A stretch of 41,990 nt of DNA, from the NCBI RefSeq assembly GCF_012290005.1, contig NZ_JAAXMS010000007.1:1-41990 (forward strand). The letters are read 5' to 3'. The notes below the pieces were generated by a model. It searched no databases. It was not told where the DNA came from and was given only the letters and a program-made list of their open reading frames with translations. Within the stretch, counting starts at the first letter, position 1. Each line of letters opens with the position of its first letter. Below, piece by piece: positions 15,667 through 23,921 of the stretch. Source of the stretch: Crateriforma spongiae (GTDB lineage Bacteria > Planctomycetota > Planctomycetia > Pirellulales > Pirellulaceae). Position numbers and translations under genes: made by a program.

Positions 15667-17736
15667 TTAGATCTGGTTATCGCCGGTCGGTGCGATGTCG
15701 ACGCCGGGGTTGGCCGGGGCCAGCTTGGCTCGTGGCTTTTCGGCAACGGTGCCGGGCACCAACCACGGTCCGGTGGCGTTTTCTTTGATCAACCGGATCA
15801 GTTCTTCGTTGTCGATCGATTCGACTTCTAGCAATCGCTGGGTGACCGCTTCCAGGACTTCGCGGCGTTGTTCCAGGATATCACGGGTGTGTGAAAGTGC
15901 GTCTTCGATGATTCGCGAGACTTCCTTGTCGATCATCTTGGACATTTCATCGCTGTGGCTGGATTGATAGCCGTCGTTGCCGCCACCGGCCAGGAACGGT
16001 GACCGGGTGCTGCGTCGCAGGTTGATGCGTCCCAACCGGCTCATGCCGTAATCCATGACCATGCTGCGGGCGATTTCGGTGCAGCGTTCCAGGTCGTTTT
16101 GGGCGCCGGTGCTGATGTCTTGAAAGATCATTTCCTCGGTCAGTGTTCCGGCCAACAACACCCGCATCTGACTTTCCAATTCGCTCTTGGTCATCAGATA
16201 GCGTTCCGATTCGGGACGTTGCATCGTGTATCCCAGGGCGGCCAATCCGCGGGGGATGATACTGACCTTGTGAACCGGATCGGTGTTGGGCAACGCGGCG
16301 GCGACCAACGCGTGGCCGGCTTCGTGATAAGCGACGCGGATTTTTTCGTCCTCGTTCATCACCCGCTTCTTCTTTTCCAGTCCAGCGGTGACGCGTTCAA
16401 CAGCCTCGTTGAACTGTTCCAGTCCCACGGCCGACTTTCCGGCTCGGGCGGCCAGCAGCGCGGCTTCGTTGACCAGGTTGGCCAAGTCGGCACCGACGAA
16501 GCCTGGGGTGATCGACGCGATTTCTTTCAGTTCGACGCTGTCATCCAGGCGGACTGATTTGACATGGACTTTCAAGATTTCTTCGCGACCAGCGACGTCG
16601 GGGCGATCGACCAAGACGTGGCGGTCGAAACGGCCGGGACGCAACAGAGCCGGGTCCAAGGTTTCGGGCCGGTTGGTCGCCGCGACGACGATCACGCCGC
16701 TGTTGGAATCGAAGCCATCCATTTCGACCAGCAGCGCGTTTAGCGTCTGTTCGCGTTCATCGTGCCCGCCGACGATGTTTCCGCTGCGGCTTTTACCCAG
16801 GGCGTCCAATTCGTCGATGAAAATGATGCACGGCGCGCGGTTGGTGGCTTGGCTGAACATATCGCGGACGCGGGCGGCACCGACGCCGACGTACATTTCC
16901 ACGAAATCGCTGCCGGACAGGCTGAAGAACGGTGCTCCGGCTTCGCCCGCGATCGCCCGAGCCAACAGGGTTTTGCCGGTTCCGGGAGGCCCGACCAGCA
17001 GCACGCCTTTGGGAATGCGTCCGCCCAGGGCCTGGTATTTTTCGCTGTTCTTTAGAAAGTCGACGACCTCGCGGACTTCTTCGACGGCTTCGTCGATCCC
17101 CGCGACGTCTTCGAACGAAATCGGCAACTCTTCTTCGCCGTACAATTTGCCCTTGCTGCGTGAAAACTGCATCGGCGACCCCACCCCGCTGACGCGTCGC
17201 AGCATCATGATGCCCATCACGATGAGCACGCCCAGGATCAACAGTTGAGGCCACTGGTTTTCCAGGAAACGGCTGGGGCGTTCGGTCGTCCAAACGACGC
17301 CGCTGTCGTTCAGCAAGGAGATCAGTCGTGCCTGTTCTTCGTCGCTGTCCAGGGTCCGGTTGGTGACGAAGTCGACCCGCTTGGCTTGGCTTTGGGTATC
17401 ACTGCCGTCGGCACCCAGGGACCGGTACAGCACCGTGCCGGTGATTTCTTCGTCGGCCACGTTGATTTCACGCAGCTGGCTGTATTCGACCAAGTCGCCG
17501 CTGGGGCGTTTGGCTTGGATCGAAATCGGTCCATCCTGCGATTCCTGGCCGGCATCGACCGGCGGGGCGACTTGCTTGCTGAGCAGTTCCATCAGATCGC
17601 GATAACTCATCTGATGCTGCGAATTACCGAACAGCATCGCGCTCAGCAGGATGGCCCCGGTGACCGTCAGCAGAACCAGCCAGACGTTGGATTGGTTCTT
17701 GCGATCGTTCTTTCCGCGGCGTTTGTCGTCGGCCAT
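15667..17736 (-). CDS. ftsH: ATP-dependent zinc metalloprotease FtsH
   Basis: A membrane-anchored AAA+ protease that extracts and degrades membrane proteins and some cytosolic regulators. The 689-residue protein has the full FtsH order: transmembrane segment at about 18-36, a periplasmic domain, a second transmembrane segment at about 164-180, then the AAA domain with Walker A GPPGTGKT (249-256), Walker B IIFIDE (304-309) and the second region of homology RPGRFDR (366-372). The M41 peptidase domain has the zinc motif HEAGH (471-475). The periplasmic part is larger than in E. coli. It is divergent from dxr with a 318-base shared upstream region. The ATG start has no obvious ribosome-binding site, as is common in this group. 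Confidence 0.96.
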   Translation of the reverse strand: MADDKRRGKNDRKNQSNVWLVLLTVTGAILLSAMLFGNSQHQMSYRDLMELLSKQVAPPVDAGQESQDGPISIQAKRPSGDLVEYSQLREINVADEEITGTVLYRSLGADGSDTQSQAKRVDFVTNRTLDSDEEQARLISLLNDSGVVWTTERPSRFLENQWPQLLILGVLIVMGIMMLRRVSGVGSPMQFSRSKGKLYGEEELPISFEDVAGIDEAVEEVREVVDFLKNSEKYQALGGRIPKGVLLVGPPGTGKTLLARAIAGEAGAPFFSLSGSDFVEMYVGVGAARVRDMFSQATNRAPCIIFIDELDALGKSRSGNIVGGHDEREQTLNALLVEMDGFDSNSGVIVVAATNRPETLDPALLRPGRFDRHVLVDRPDVAGREEILKVHVKSVRLDDSVELKEIASITPGFVGADLANLVNEAALLAARAGKSAVGLEQFNEAVERVTAGLEKKKRVMNEDEKIRVAYHEAGHALVAAALPNTDPVHKVSIIPRGLAALGYTMQRPESERYLMTKSELESQMRVLLAGTLTEEMIFQDISTGAQNDLERCTEIARSMVMDYGMSRLGRINLRRSTRSPFLAGGGNDGYQSSHSDEMSKMIDKEVSRIIEDALSHTRDILEQRREVLEAVTQRLLEVESIDNEELIRLIKENATGPWLVPGTVAEKPRAKLAPANPGVDIAPTGDNQI

Positions 17737-18054
17737 GGCGTGCTACTCTGGGGCGATGCGATCAAGAGGTTCAGAATCGGTGGAGACGCCGGGGGCGGCG
17801 GTCGGTCTTCATTTTGATCCGGCATTGTTTGCCTGGACGGCCCGATCGGCAAGCGATACCGCCGTCACGGATTTTTAGTGGACGGTCGTAGCGGTCTTGG
17901 CGATCGTTCATGATGGTGTCGGCAACTTCCGCGCCGCAAAGCGTTCGTTCACCGATCACGGCGAAAGTTTGCCCGGCGGTGGACGTTCGGTCGATCGGAA
18001 ACGACCGCGATCGCACTGCATTTTCAACCCGCCCAGACTTCCCCGTAAGGATCG
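17737..18054. other. Divergent intergenic region ftsH/dxr
   Basis: This 318-base spacer must carry promoters for ftsH (minus) and dxr (plus). I see no convincing promoter pair or operator. AAGGA at 18047-18051 precedes the dxr start by only three bases, a short spacing for a ribosome-binding site. No gene is visible. Confidence 0.55.
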
Positions 18055-19308
18055 ATGGCTTTTTCAGAACCTGATTCCGCCACGATGATCGACGCGACGC
18101 AATGCGAAGCCTCCGATCCGCCCGCCCGCCGGGTCTGCATCTTGGGGGCCACCGGCAGCATCGGCCGTTCCACCATGGAGGTCGTGGCTCATTTACGCAA
18201 AGTCGACCCGGAATACCGTTGGCAAGTCTGGGCGGCATCGGGTCATCGAAACCTGGACACCTTGGCCGAAGTCGCCTTGTCGGCCGATCCGGTGCCTCGC
18301 CGCCTGGTCGCCTCGTGTGCCCAGACGCACGCCCGTGTTAGTGGTAATGGCGAATCGCCGCTTGCACGATTCAGCGGTGAGATTCTGGCCGGCCCTGACG
18401 CATTGGTACGTGTCGCCACGGACCCCGAGGTGGACGTCTTGGTCGCGGCCATCGTCGGACGTGCGGGGCTGGAGAGCACTTTGGCGGCGGTCCAGGAAGG
18501 CAAGCGTGTTGCGTTGGCAAACAAGGAAACGCTGGTCGTCGCCGGGCCGATCGTTCGCCAAGCGGCCCAGAAAAGTGGAGCCGAATTGTTGCCGGTCGAC
18601 AGCGAACATTCCGCCTTGTTTCAATGCTTGGGAGACCGCCCCGACGACGTCGAAAAGCTGATCCTGACCGCCAGCGGTGGCCCTTTCCGCGACTGGTCGA
18701 TCGAACAAATGCGGCAGGCCAGTGTCCAGGCGGCACTGAATCATCCGACGTGGGACATGGGGGCCAAAATCACAATCGATTCGGCCACGATGATGAACAA
18801 GGCGTTGGAAATCATCGAAGCCCGGTGGTTGTTCGATGTGCCCGCCGAGACGATCGAAGTCGTGGTGCACCCCCAGTCGATCGTGCATTCGCTGGTGGAA
18901 TTTCGCGACCACAGCGTGATCAGCCAGTGGAGCCCACCGGATATGCGGCTGCCGATTCAGTACGCGCTGACCTATCCGCGTCGGTTGCCGGGCGTTGCCA
19001 AGCGTTGGAGCCGGCAACAACCCTGTCAGCTGGAGATGTTGCCGGCCGACCGAGAACGCTTCCCTGCTCTGGACTTGGGCTTCGAAGTCGCTCGGGTCGG
19101 GGGGACCGCCGGGGCGGTGGTCAATGCGGCCAATGAGGTGGCGGTCGGTCTGTTCTTGGACGGCCAAATTCGCTTTACTGACATCGTCAAGAGTTGTCAC
19201 CAAGTCCTTCAGCATCACCAGTTTGACGCGACGCCGACGCTGGCCGATCTGGTTCAAATCGACCAGTGGGCCCGTCAGGAAACGTTGCGGTTTGCCGATG
19301 GTCTGTGA
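18055..19308 (+). CDS. dxr: 1-deoxy-D-xylulose 5-phosphate reductoisomerase
   Basis: Converts DXP to 2-C-methyl-D-erythritol 4-phosphate with NADPH, the committed step of the MEP isoprenoid pathway, in the cytosol. Visible motifs: GATGSIG (31-37) for NADPH, ANKE (155-158), the metal site PVDSEHSA with D182 and E184, TASGGPFR (205-212), NHPTWDMGAKITIDSATMMNK (229-249) and HPQSIVHSLVEF. The 417-residue length is slightly above usual because of a short N-terminal extension. The start at 18055 is chosen because AAGGA is nearby; an internal ATG at 18085 is the alternative. The site-2 protease gene follows on the same strand, an arrangement common in bacteria, though here the gap is unusually long at about 450 bases. 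Confidence 0.97.
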   Translation: MAFSEPDSATMIDATQCEASDPPARRVCILGATGSIGRSTMEVVAHLRKVDPEYRWQVWAASGHRNLDTLAEVALSADPVPRRLVASCAQTHARVSGNGESPLARFSGEILAGPDALVRVATDPEVDVLVAAIVGRAGLESTLAAVQEGKRVALANKETLVVAGPIVRQAAQKSGAELLPVDSEHSALFQCLGDRPDDVEKLILTASGGPFRDWSIEQMRQASVQAALNHPTWDMGAKITIDSATMMNKALEIIEARWLFDVPAETIEVVVHPQSIVHSLVEFRDHSVISQWSPPDMRLPIQYALTYPRRLPGVAKRWSRQQPCQLEMLPADRERFPALDLGFEVARVGGTAGAVVNAANEVAVGLFLDGQIRFTDIVKSCHQVLQHHQFDATPTLADLVQIDQWARQETLRFADGL

Positions 19309-19756
19309 ATCGGATCAAGCGGTTGCCGGGCCGGTGGTTGGCGGGGGCCGGATCGACCGTGGGTGATTTCCGTTCCGAACAAGGGACGGATGCCGGAACC
19401 GTGGTTCGATTCGCCGACGTGGTTCCGCTGGCCCTGTGGTCCAAGCCGAAACCGCGGGGCCCGCAGCCCCGTAGTGACGAGGCCCTGACACACAATGCTT
19501 TGACACACGAATTGAATACCGTGAAACCAATCCCAGGAAATCGACCGGCCGTCGACGAAAGGACCGTGCAATCGGACTGTTCCCCCGCCGGGCAATGATG
19601 CGATTCGTCGTCCCGCCGCTATCGTGATTTCCGTTCCCATCCCCCCCACGATCCAAATGGATGCCCGTTTCCGGTCTGTCGCCGGCCTAGTGATTTGGCG
19701 ACAAGACGGACCGAAACGGATCCCGCCGTCGGCGATACCGCGGCACGGAGACTTTG
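19309..19756. other. Long gap between dxr and rseP
   Basis: A 448-base spacer between two genes that are often tightly linked. It holds a GC-rich hairpin CGGGGC-CCGCA-GCCCCG at 19455-19471, which may end the dxr transcript although no T-run follows. A direct repeat TGACACAC starts at 19486 and again at 19501, the second preceded by T to give TTGACA, a possible -35 element. No convincing -10 and no gene were found. Confidence 0.5.
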
Positions 19757-21919
19757 ATGTTTTCATTTACAGGAATAAGCGTGACCGAACTTTGCGATGC
19801 TTGGTCTTTGATGCTGGCTGCCGGCGAAGATCCCGGATTTGTGGCCGGTCTGTTGGCCCAGGTTTGGTTGTGGGTCAAAGTCGCGATCGGGATCGGGCTG
19901 GTGATCTTCGTGCACGAGCTTGGTCACTTTCTGGCGGCCAAGTTCTTTGGTGTGAAGTGCGAAAAGTTCTATGTCGGTTTTGACGTCCCGATTCAATTGG
20001 GACCGATCAAGTTGCCCCGAACGCTGGGCAAGTTCCAGTACGGTGAAACGGAGTACGGCATCGGAATCTTGCCGCTGGGCGGCTATGTCAAAATGTTGGG
20101 CCAGGATGACGATCCACGGAACGCGGAAAAGGAAGCCGAACGAATCAAAGTCGACGGCGATGATGAAGCGACCGAACCACAATTTGATCCCCGCAGTTAT
20201 CCGGCCAAGCCGGTTTGGCAGCGGATGATCATCATCAGTGCCGGCGTGATCGTGAACGTCATCACGGGCATCTTGTTTGCCGCGATGGCCTACGGCTTTG
20301 GTGTTCCCTACACGCCCGCGGTGGTCGGTGGCGTGACGCCCGGTGGCGCGGCCTGGACCGCGGGGGTTCGCCCCGGCGGTGAAGTGGTCGCGGTGGCGGA
20401 TTTGCGATCCGAAGACCAGCTGCATTTCAACGAAATGAAGTTGGAGATCATGGAACAATCGTTCGATGACCCCGATCAAGCCGTCGGCGTTCAGATCCGC
20501 TATGGCGATGACGTCAACGAATACAAGTTGGTGCCCCAACCCTACCCCGACGACCCCGACATGCGGATGATCGGGATCAGCAACGCATCGTCGGCTCAGT
20601 TGATGCCCGGCCAATCCGTCTATCCCGGTTCAGTCGCCGCCGACGTGATCGACGATGACTTGGCCGGCGCGACGGTCGTCGCAATCGATGGCCAGACTGT
20701 CGATTCGGAAAGCGTCGCTCCGGCGACCTTGATCGATCAATTGCTGCTGCGTCGCGCCGACCAGGACGTGAAGTTGACGTTGCAACCGGTCGGCGACGAT
20801 TCACCCCGCGATGTGGTTTTGGCTCCGCAACCGATGCGTGGGGTTGGCGTCTCGTTCCGTCCCGGGCCGATCACCGCGGTTCGAAAGGACAGCCCAGCGG
20901 AAAAGGCGGGCGTAAAAGTGGGCGACGTGATCACCGCGGTCGACGGGAACGAAAACGTCGACGCCTATGACTTGGTGTTGCGATCGTCCTTGGATTCGGT
21001 CATCGAAACGCCGATCAGTCTGACGGTGGTTCGCGGCCAGGGTGCCGCCGAAGAAACCTTGGAATTCGAATTGCAGGCCGACGCCGATGCGGCCGGTTTG
21101 TCACCCATTTCGCCGGCCGCCAGCGACATCGCCAGCGGATCGCTGGGCATTGCGTTTCGGCCACGCCCGTTCGTCGCATCGGCCGATCAAACGGATGCCG
21201 ATGAACAACTAAAACCGGGCGACGAATTGAAGGAGGTCCGTGTGCAGTGGGCCGATGGCAAGGTCCCTGAATCGGTTCAGCAACAGTTGTCCGACGAAGC
21301 GTTGTTGCGACTGACCGAAGGCTGGGAATTCGGTAGCCCCAGTTCGCTGAACAGTTTCGTCACCCTGGTCCAGTGGTTACCCGAAGGTACGCGTTTCCAA
21401 GCGTTCGCCAAAACCGCACAGGACAGCCGAGTCATTGAAACGGAATTGGTCGTCGGCCCCACCGATCTGTTTTGGCATGAACGCGGGTTGGTGTTTCAGC
21501 CCACCGCCGGTGTTCAACGTGCCCATGGTATCGCCAGCGCGTTTCAGTTAGGGCTGCGTGAAGGCGGTCGACGCTTGAAAGACGTGTTCGGTTTCCTGGG
21601 CTTGCTGGTGCAAGGCAAGGTCAAAGCAAAGTATGTCGGCGGTCCCATCCGTATCGTTCAGATGGCCGGTGCCCAGGCGGAACAAGGCATTTCCAAACAG
21701 CTGTTGTTCCTGACGATGCTAAGCATGAACTTGGCTATTCTGAACTTCCTGCCGATCCCCGCGCTTGATGGCGGCCACATGATGTTTTTGACGGCCGAAC
21801 TGATTCGCGGCAAACGTGTCGACGAACAGTTGGAAATGAAGCTGACTTTGGCCGGGGTCTTGGCGATCCTGGCATTGATGATATTTGTCTTTGCCAACGA
21901 CATCATCCAAAGCAGCTGA
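19757..21919 (+). CDS. rseP: RseP-type site-2 zinc protease with PDZ domains
   Basis: An intramembrane M50-family protease that in other bacteria cuts anti-sigma factors and signal-peptide remnants. The 720-residue product has the zinc motif HELGH (53-57) in the first membrane segment, a GGYVKMLG loop, a periplasmic region with two PDZ-like domains (about 195-290 and 360-440; the second has SPAEKAGVKVGDVITAVDG), and the C-terminal membrane part with NFLPIPALDGGH, carrying the third zinc ligand. It is longer than the usual 450 residues because of extra sequence at about 440-590. The ATG at 19757 is preferred over the adjacent TTG at 19754, because GGAG at 19747-19750 is well spaced. It lies downstream of dxr on the same strand. 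Confidence 0.95.
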   Translation: MFSFTGISVTELCDAWSLMLAAGEDPGFVAGLLAQVWLWVKVAIGIGLVIFVHELGHFLAAKFFGVKCEKFYVGFDVPIQLGPIKLPRTLGKFQYGETEYGIGILPLGGYVKMLGQDDDPRNAEKEAERIKVDGDDEATEPQFDPRSYPAKPVWQRMIIISAGVIVNVITGILFAAMAYGFGVPYTPAVVGGVTPGGAAWTAGVRPGGEVVAVADLRSEDQLHFNEMKLEIMEQSFDDPDQAVGVQIRYGDDVNEYKLVPQPYPDDPDMRMIGISNASSAQLMPGQSVYPGSVAADVIDDDLAGATVVAIDGQTVDSESVAPATLIDQLLLRRADQDVKLTLQPVGDDSPRDVVLAPQPMRGVGVSFRPGPITAVRKDSPAEKAGVKVGDVITAVDGNENVDAYDLVLRSSLDSVIETPISLTVVRGQGAAEETLEFELQADADAAGLSPISPAASDIASGSLGIAFRPRPFVASADQTDADEQLKPGDELKEVRVQWADGKVPESVQQQLSDEALLRLTEGWEFGSPSSLNSFVTLVQWLPEGTRFQAFAKTAQDSRVIETELVVGPTDLFWHERGLVFQPTAGVQRAHGIASAFQLGLREGGRRLKDVFGFLGLLVQGKVKAKYVGGPIRIVQMAGAQAEQGISKQLLFLTMLSMNLAILNFLPIPALDGGHMMFLTAELIRGKRVDEQLEMKLTLAGVLAILALMIFVFANDIIQSS

Positions 21920-21951
21920 TCGCAGGGCGGCAGAAATAGCCCCACGCAAAA

Positions 21952-21983
21952 GATCGGCCGCGCACCTGTCGTGGCGGCCGATC
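21952..21983. terminator. Strong bidirectional hairpin between rseP and the sulfatase gene
   Basis: GATCGGCCGC (21952-21961) and GCGGCCGATC (21974-21983) form a perfect 10-bp stem with a 12-base loop. It lies 32 bases after the rseP stop and 31 bases past the end of the convergent sulfatase gene, so it can serve both transcripts. There is no long T-run on either side. Confidence 0.6.
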
Positions 21984-22014
21984 CAATCCAGATGTTGACG
22001 AAATCGACGGTCGC

Positions 22015-23907
22015 TTACAGCTGATCGTTCAGATAGTCCAAGCGCCGCTGGGCTTGGTCCGATTTGCCGACTTTGTAACCCACCCGGAGCTTCGCGTCGG
22101 ATCCGTCTTGGCGATTCAGAAAGTCGCGAACGTAGACGGCTGTGTTCAGGATCGATGATGCTTCCGGGTTGTTGTCCGCCGACGCCAAAGCGTCACGCAG
22201 TGTCGGCCAGGGATTGAAATTGTCGTCGACGATGGCCAAAAATTCCGCGGCCCTTGTTTGCACCAGCGGCTGATCGGAATTCAGCAACGGTCGGGCGTCG
22301 TCGGCCAGCGATGACGCCGTCTTGCCGAACTGGGATGCCGCCGTCAGCGCCCAGTAAGCCTGCCATGGGTTGTCACCGGCCATGCGCTGCTCAAGCAACG
22401 GCTGTGCTTTGTCAAAGGGTTGCAGGGCCAAATTGGCGGTGTCCAACAACGACGCGATTTCCGACCGGTGTTCTTGGCCGAACGGAACCGGTGCGTCCAT
22501 CGCCTGTTCATACAAGACCGCTTCGGGCATCAGGCTCAGATCGGGCATCGATGTCAAACGCTGCATCAGTCGCGATCGCATTTCGGTCAGCTTGGTTTGG
22601 TGCTTCGGCGATGCAGCCAAGTTTTGGACCTCGTGCGGATCTTGGCTCAGGTCGAACAACAACTCTGCAGGTTTGGCAGCGAAAAACTGCGACTGGACAT
22701 CGTTCAGTTTTCCGGCCTGGTGCAATTGACGCCACTGGGTGAACGCCATTTGTTTGTAGCGATAGTTGTTTTGCAATCCGTCGGGAAGATAGCCTTCGAA
22801 GCAACGCATGTATTTCCAGTCGCCGACACGCAGCGTCCGCACCATTTCGTATTTTTCGTCAAAGCGGTCGGCGTAACCGAAGGCTTCGTCGCGCCGGTCG
22901 ACGGCGGCTGCATCAACATCCGGGCCCAAGAACGGTTTGCCGTCGATCGAATCGGGAACGTCGACGCCGGCCAATGCCAAGACCGTCGCGCCGAAATCGA
23001 CAAATTCGACAAAGCCGTCGGTGCGGGTGCCCATGGCGCGTCCGGCCATTGATTTGACGTTGTCACCGACACGAACCACCAGCGGCACATGTAGACCCGA
23101 TTCATAGGCATAGCCTTTGGAACGTGGCAGGACACCGCCGTGATCACCGAAGTAAAAGACGAAGGTGTTTTCCAGTTCTCCCGCCGTCTTCAATTCCTCC
23201 AGCACGCCACCGACAAGGTCGTCGATGATCATCATCCGGTCGTGATAACGGGCGCGGGTGTAGCGAAACAGGTCCGTGTCGGGAAAGTACGGTTGCAGGC
23301 GAACCGCGTCGGATGACGTCTGATTCGGCTTTTGCATGTCGGACTTGCTGAAGTGCAGGCGGCTTTCATGCGAATCCGTAAACGTCTGGACGTGAAAAAA
23401 GGGCGTCTGGGCGTTGGGGCGGTTCTTCCAACTGGCGTTGCGTCCCGATTGGTCCCACGGCTCGGCGCGTCGCTGGGCGTTGTAATCTTCTTTTGCGTTA
23501 TTGGTCGTGAAATAGCCCGCCGCACGCAAATAGGCAGGAAACATTTCGACGTCCGTCGGCAACTGTGCCAACTTGCTGCGGCGATGGTACTGCGTTCCGA
23601 TACGGGGGCCGTAACAGCACGTGATCAGCGTGGTTCTGGCGACGCTGCAAACCGGAGCGTTGGAAAACGCACGGTCGAACGTGATGCCATGCTGGGCCAT
23701 CGATTCGATGTGGGGGGCCGGTGCGCCGTCATCGTCGAAGTGCCGCAAGTAGTGTTTGGAGTTGTCCTCGGACATAATCCAAACGATGTTTGGGCGAGAC
23801 GATTCTGCCCCAGCGGGTCGCGACGTGATCCCCAGAGTGATCCATCCGCATGCAAGACAGACAGTCAAACGAGTCAGTGAGGCAACGATCCGAGATGAAC
23901 GATCCAT
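22015..23907 (-). CDS. Secreted sulfatase-family hydrolase with HEAT-like C-terminal region
   Basis: An exported member of the alkaline phosphatase/sulfatase superfamily, probably acting on sulfated polysaccharides, a gene group strongly expanded in Pirellulaceae. The 630-residue product starts with a signal peptide (MDRSSR, hydrophobic core, PAGA cleavage near 34). The catalytic domain begins RPNIVWIMSEDN (metal residues near D48). The formylglycine site is C87 in VCSVARTT, and a later metal motif is FYFGDHGG. The motif differs from the usual C-x-P/A-S-R, having V and A at the third and fourth positions. The last 160 residues look helical and HEAT-like (NPWQAYWALTAASQFG, LVQTRAAEFLAIVDD). 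The frame is open to 24021, but the signal peptide places the start at 23907. It is divergent from the peptidase gene. Confidence 0.9.
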   Translation of the reverse strand: MDRSSRIVASLTRLTVCLACGWITLGITSRPAGAESSRPNIVWIMSEDNSKHYLRHFDDDGAPAPHIESMAQHGITFDRAFSNAPVCSVARTTLITCCYGPRIGTQYHRRSKLAQLPTDVEMFPAYLRAAGYFTTNNAKEDYNAQRRAEPWDQSGRNASWKNRPNAQTPFFHVQTFTDSHESRLHFSKSDMQKPNQTSSDAVRLQPYFPDTDLFRYTRARYHDRMMIIDDLVGGVLEELKTAGELENTFVFYFGDHGGVLPRSKGYAYESGLHVPLVVRVGDNVKSMAGRAMGTRTDGFVEFVDFGATVLALAGVDVPDSIDGKPFLGPDVDAAAVDRRDEAFGYADRFDEKYEMVRTLRVGDWKYMRCFEGYLPDGLQNNYRYKQMAFTQWRQLHQAGKLNDVQSQFFAAKPAELLFDLSQDPHEVQNLAASPKHQTKLTEMRSRLMQRLTSMPDLSLMPEAVLYEQAMDAPVPFGQEHRSEIASLLDTANLALQPFDKAQPLLEQRMAGDNPWQAYWALTAASQFGKTASSLADDARPLLNSDQPLVQTRAAEFLAIVDDNFNPWPTLRDALASADNNPEASSILNTAVYVRDFLNRQDGSDAKLRVGYKVGKSDQAQRRLDYLNDQL

Positions 23908-23921
23908 GGTGTCGGTTGGTG

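Noticed and set aside
19455-19520. Possible promoter for rseP at the TTGACA-like repeat
   Set aside because: The TTGACA at 19500-19505 has no convincing -10 element at suitable spacing, so it is mentioned only within the spacer note.
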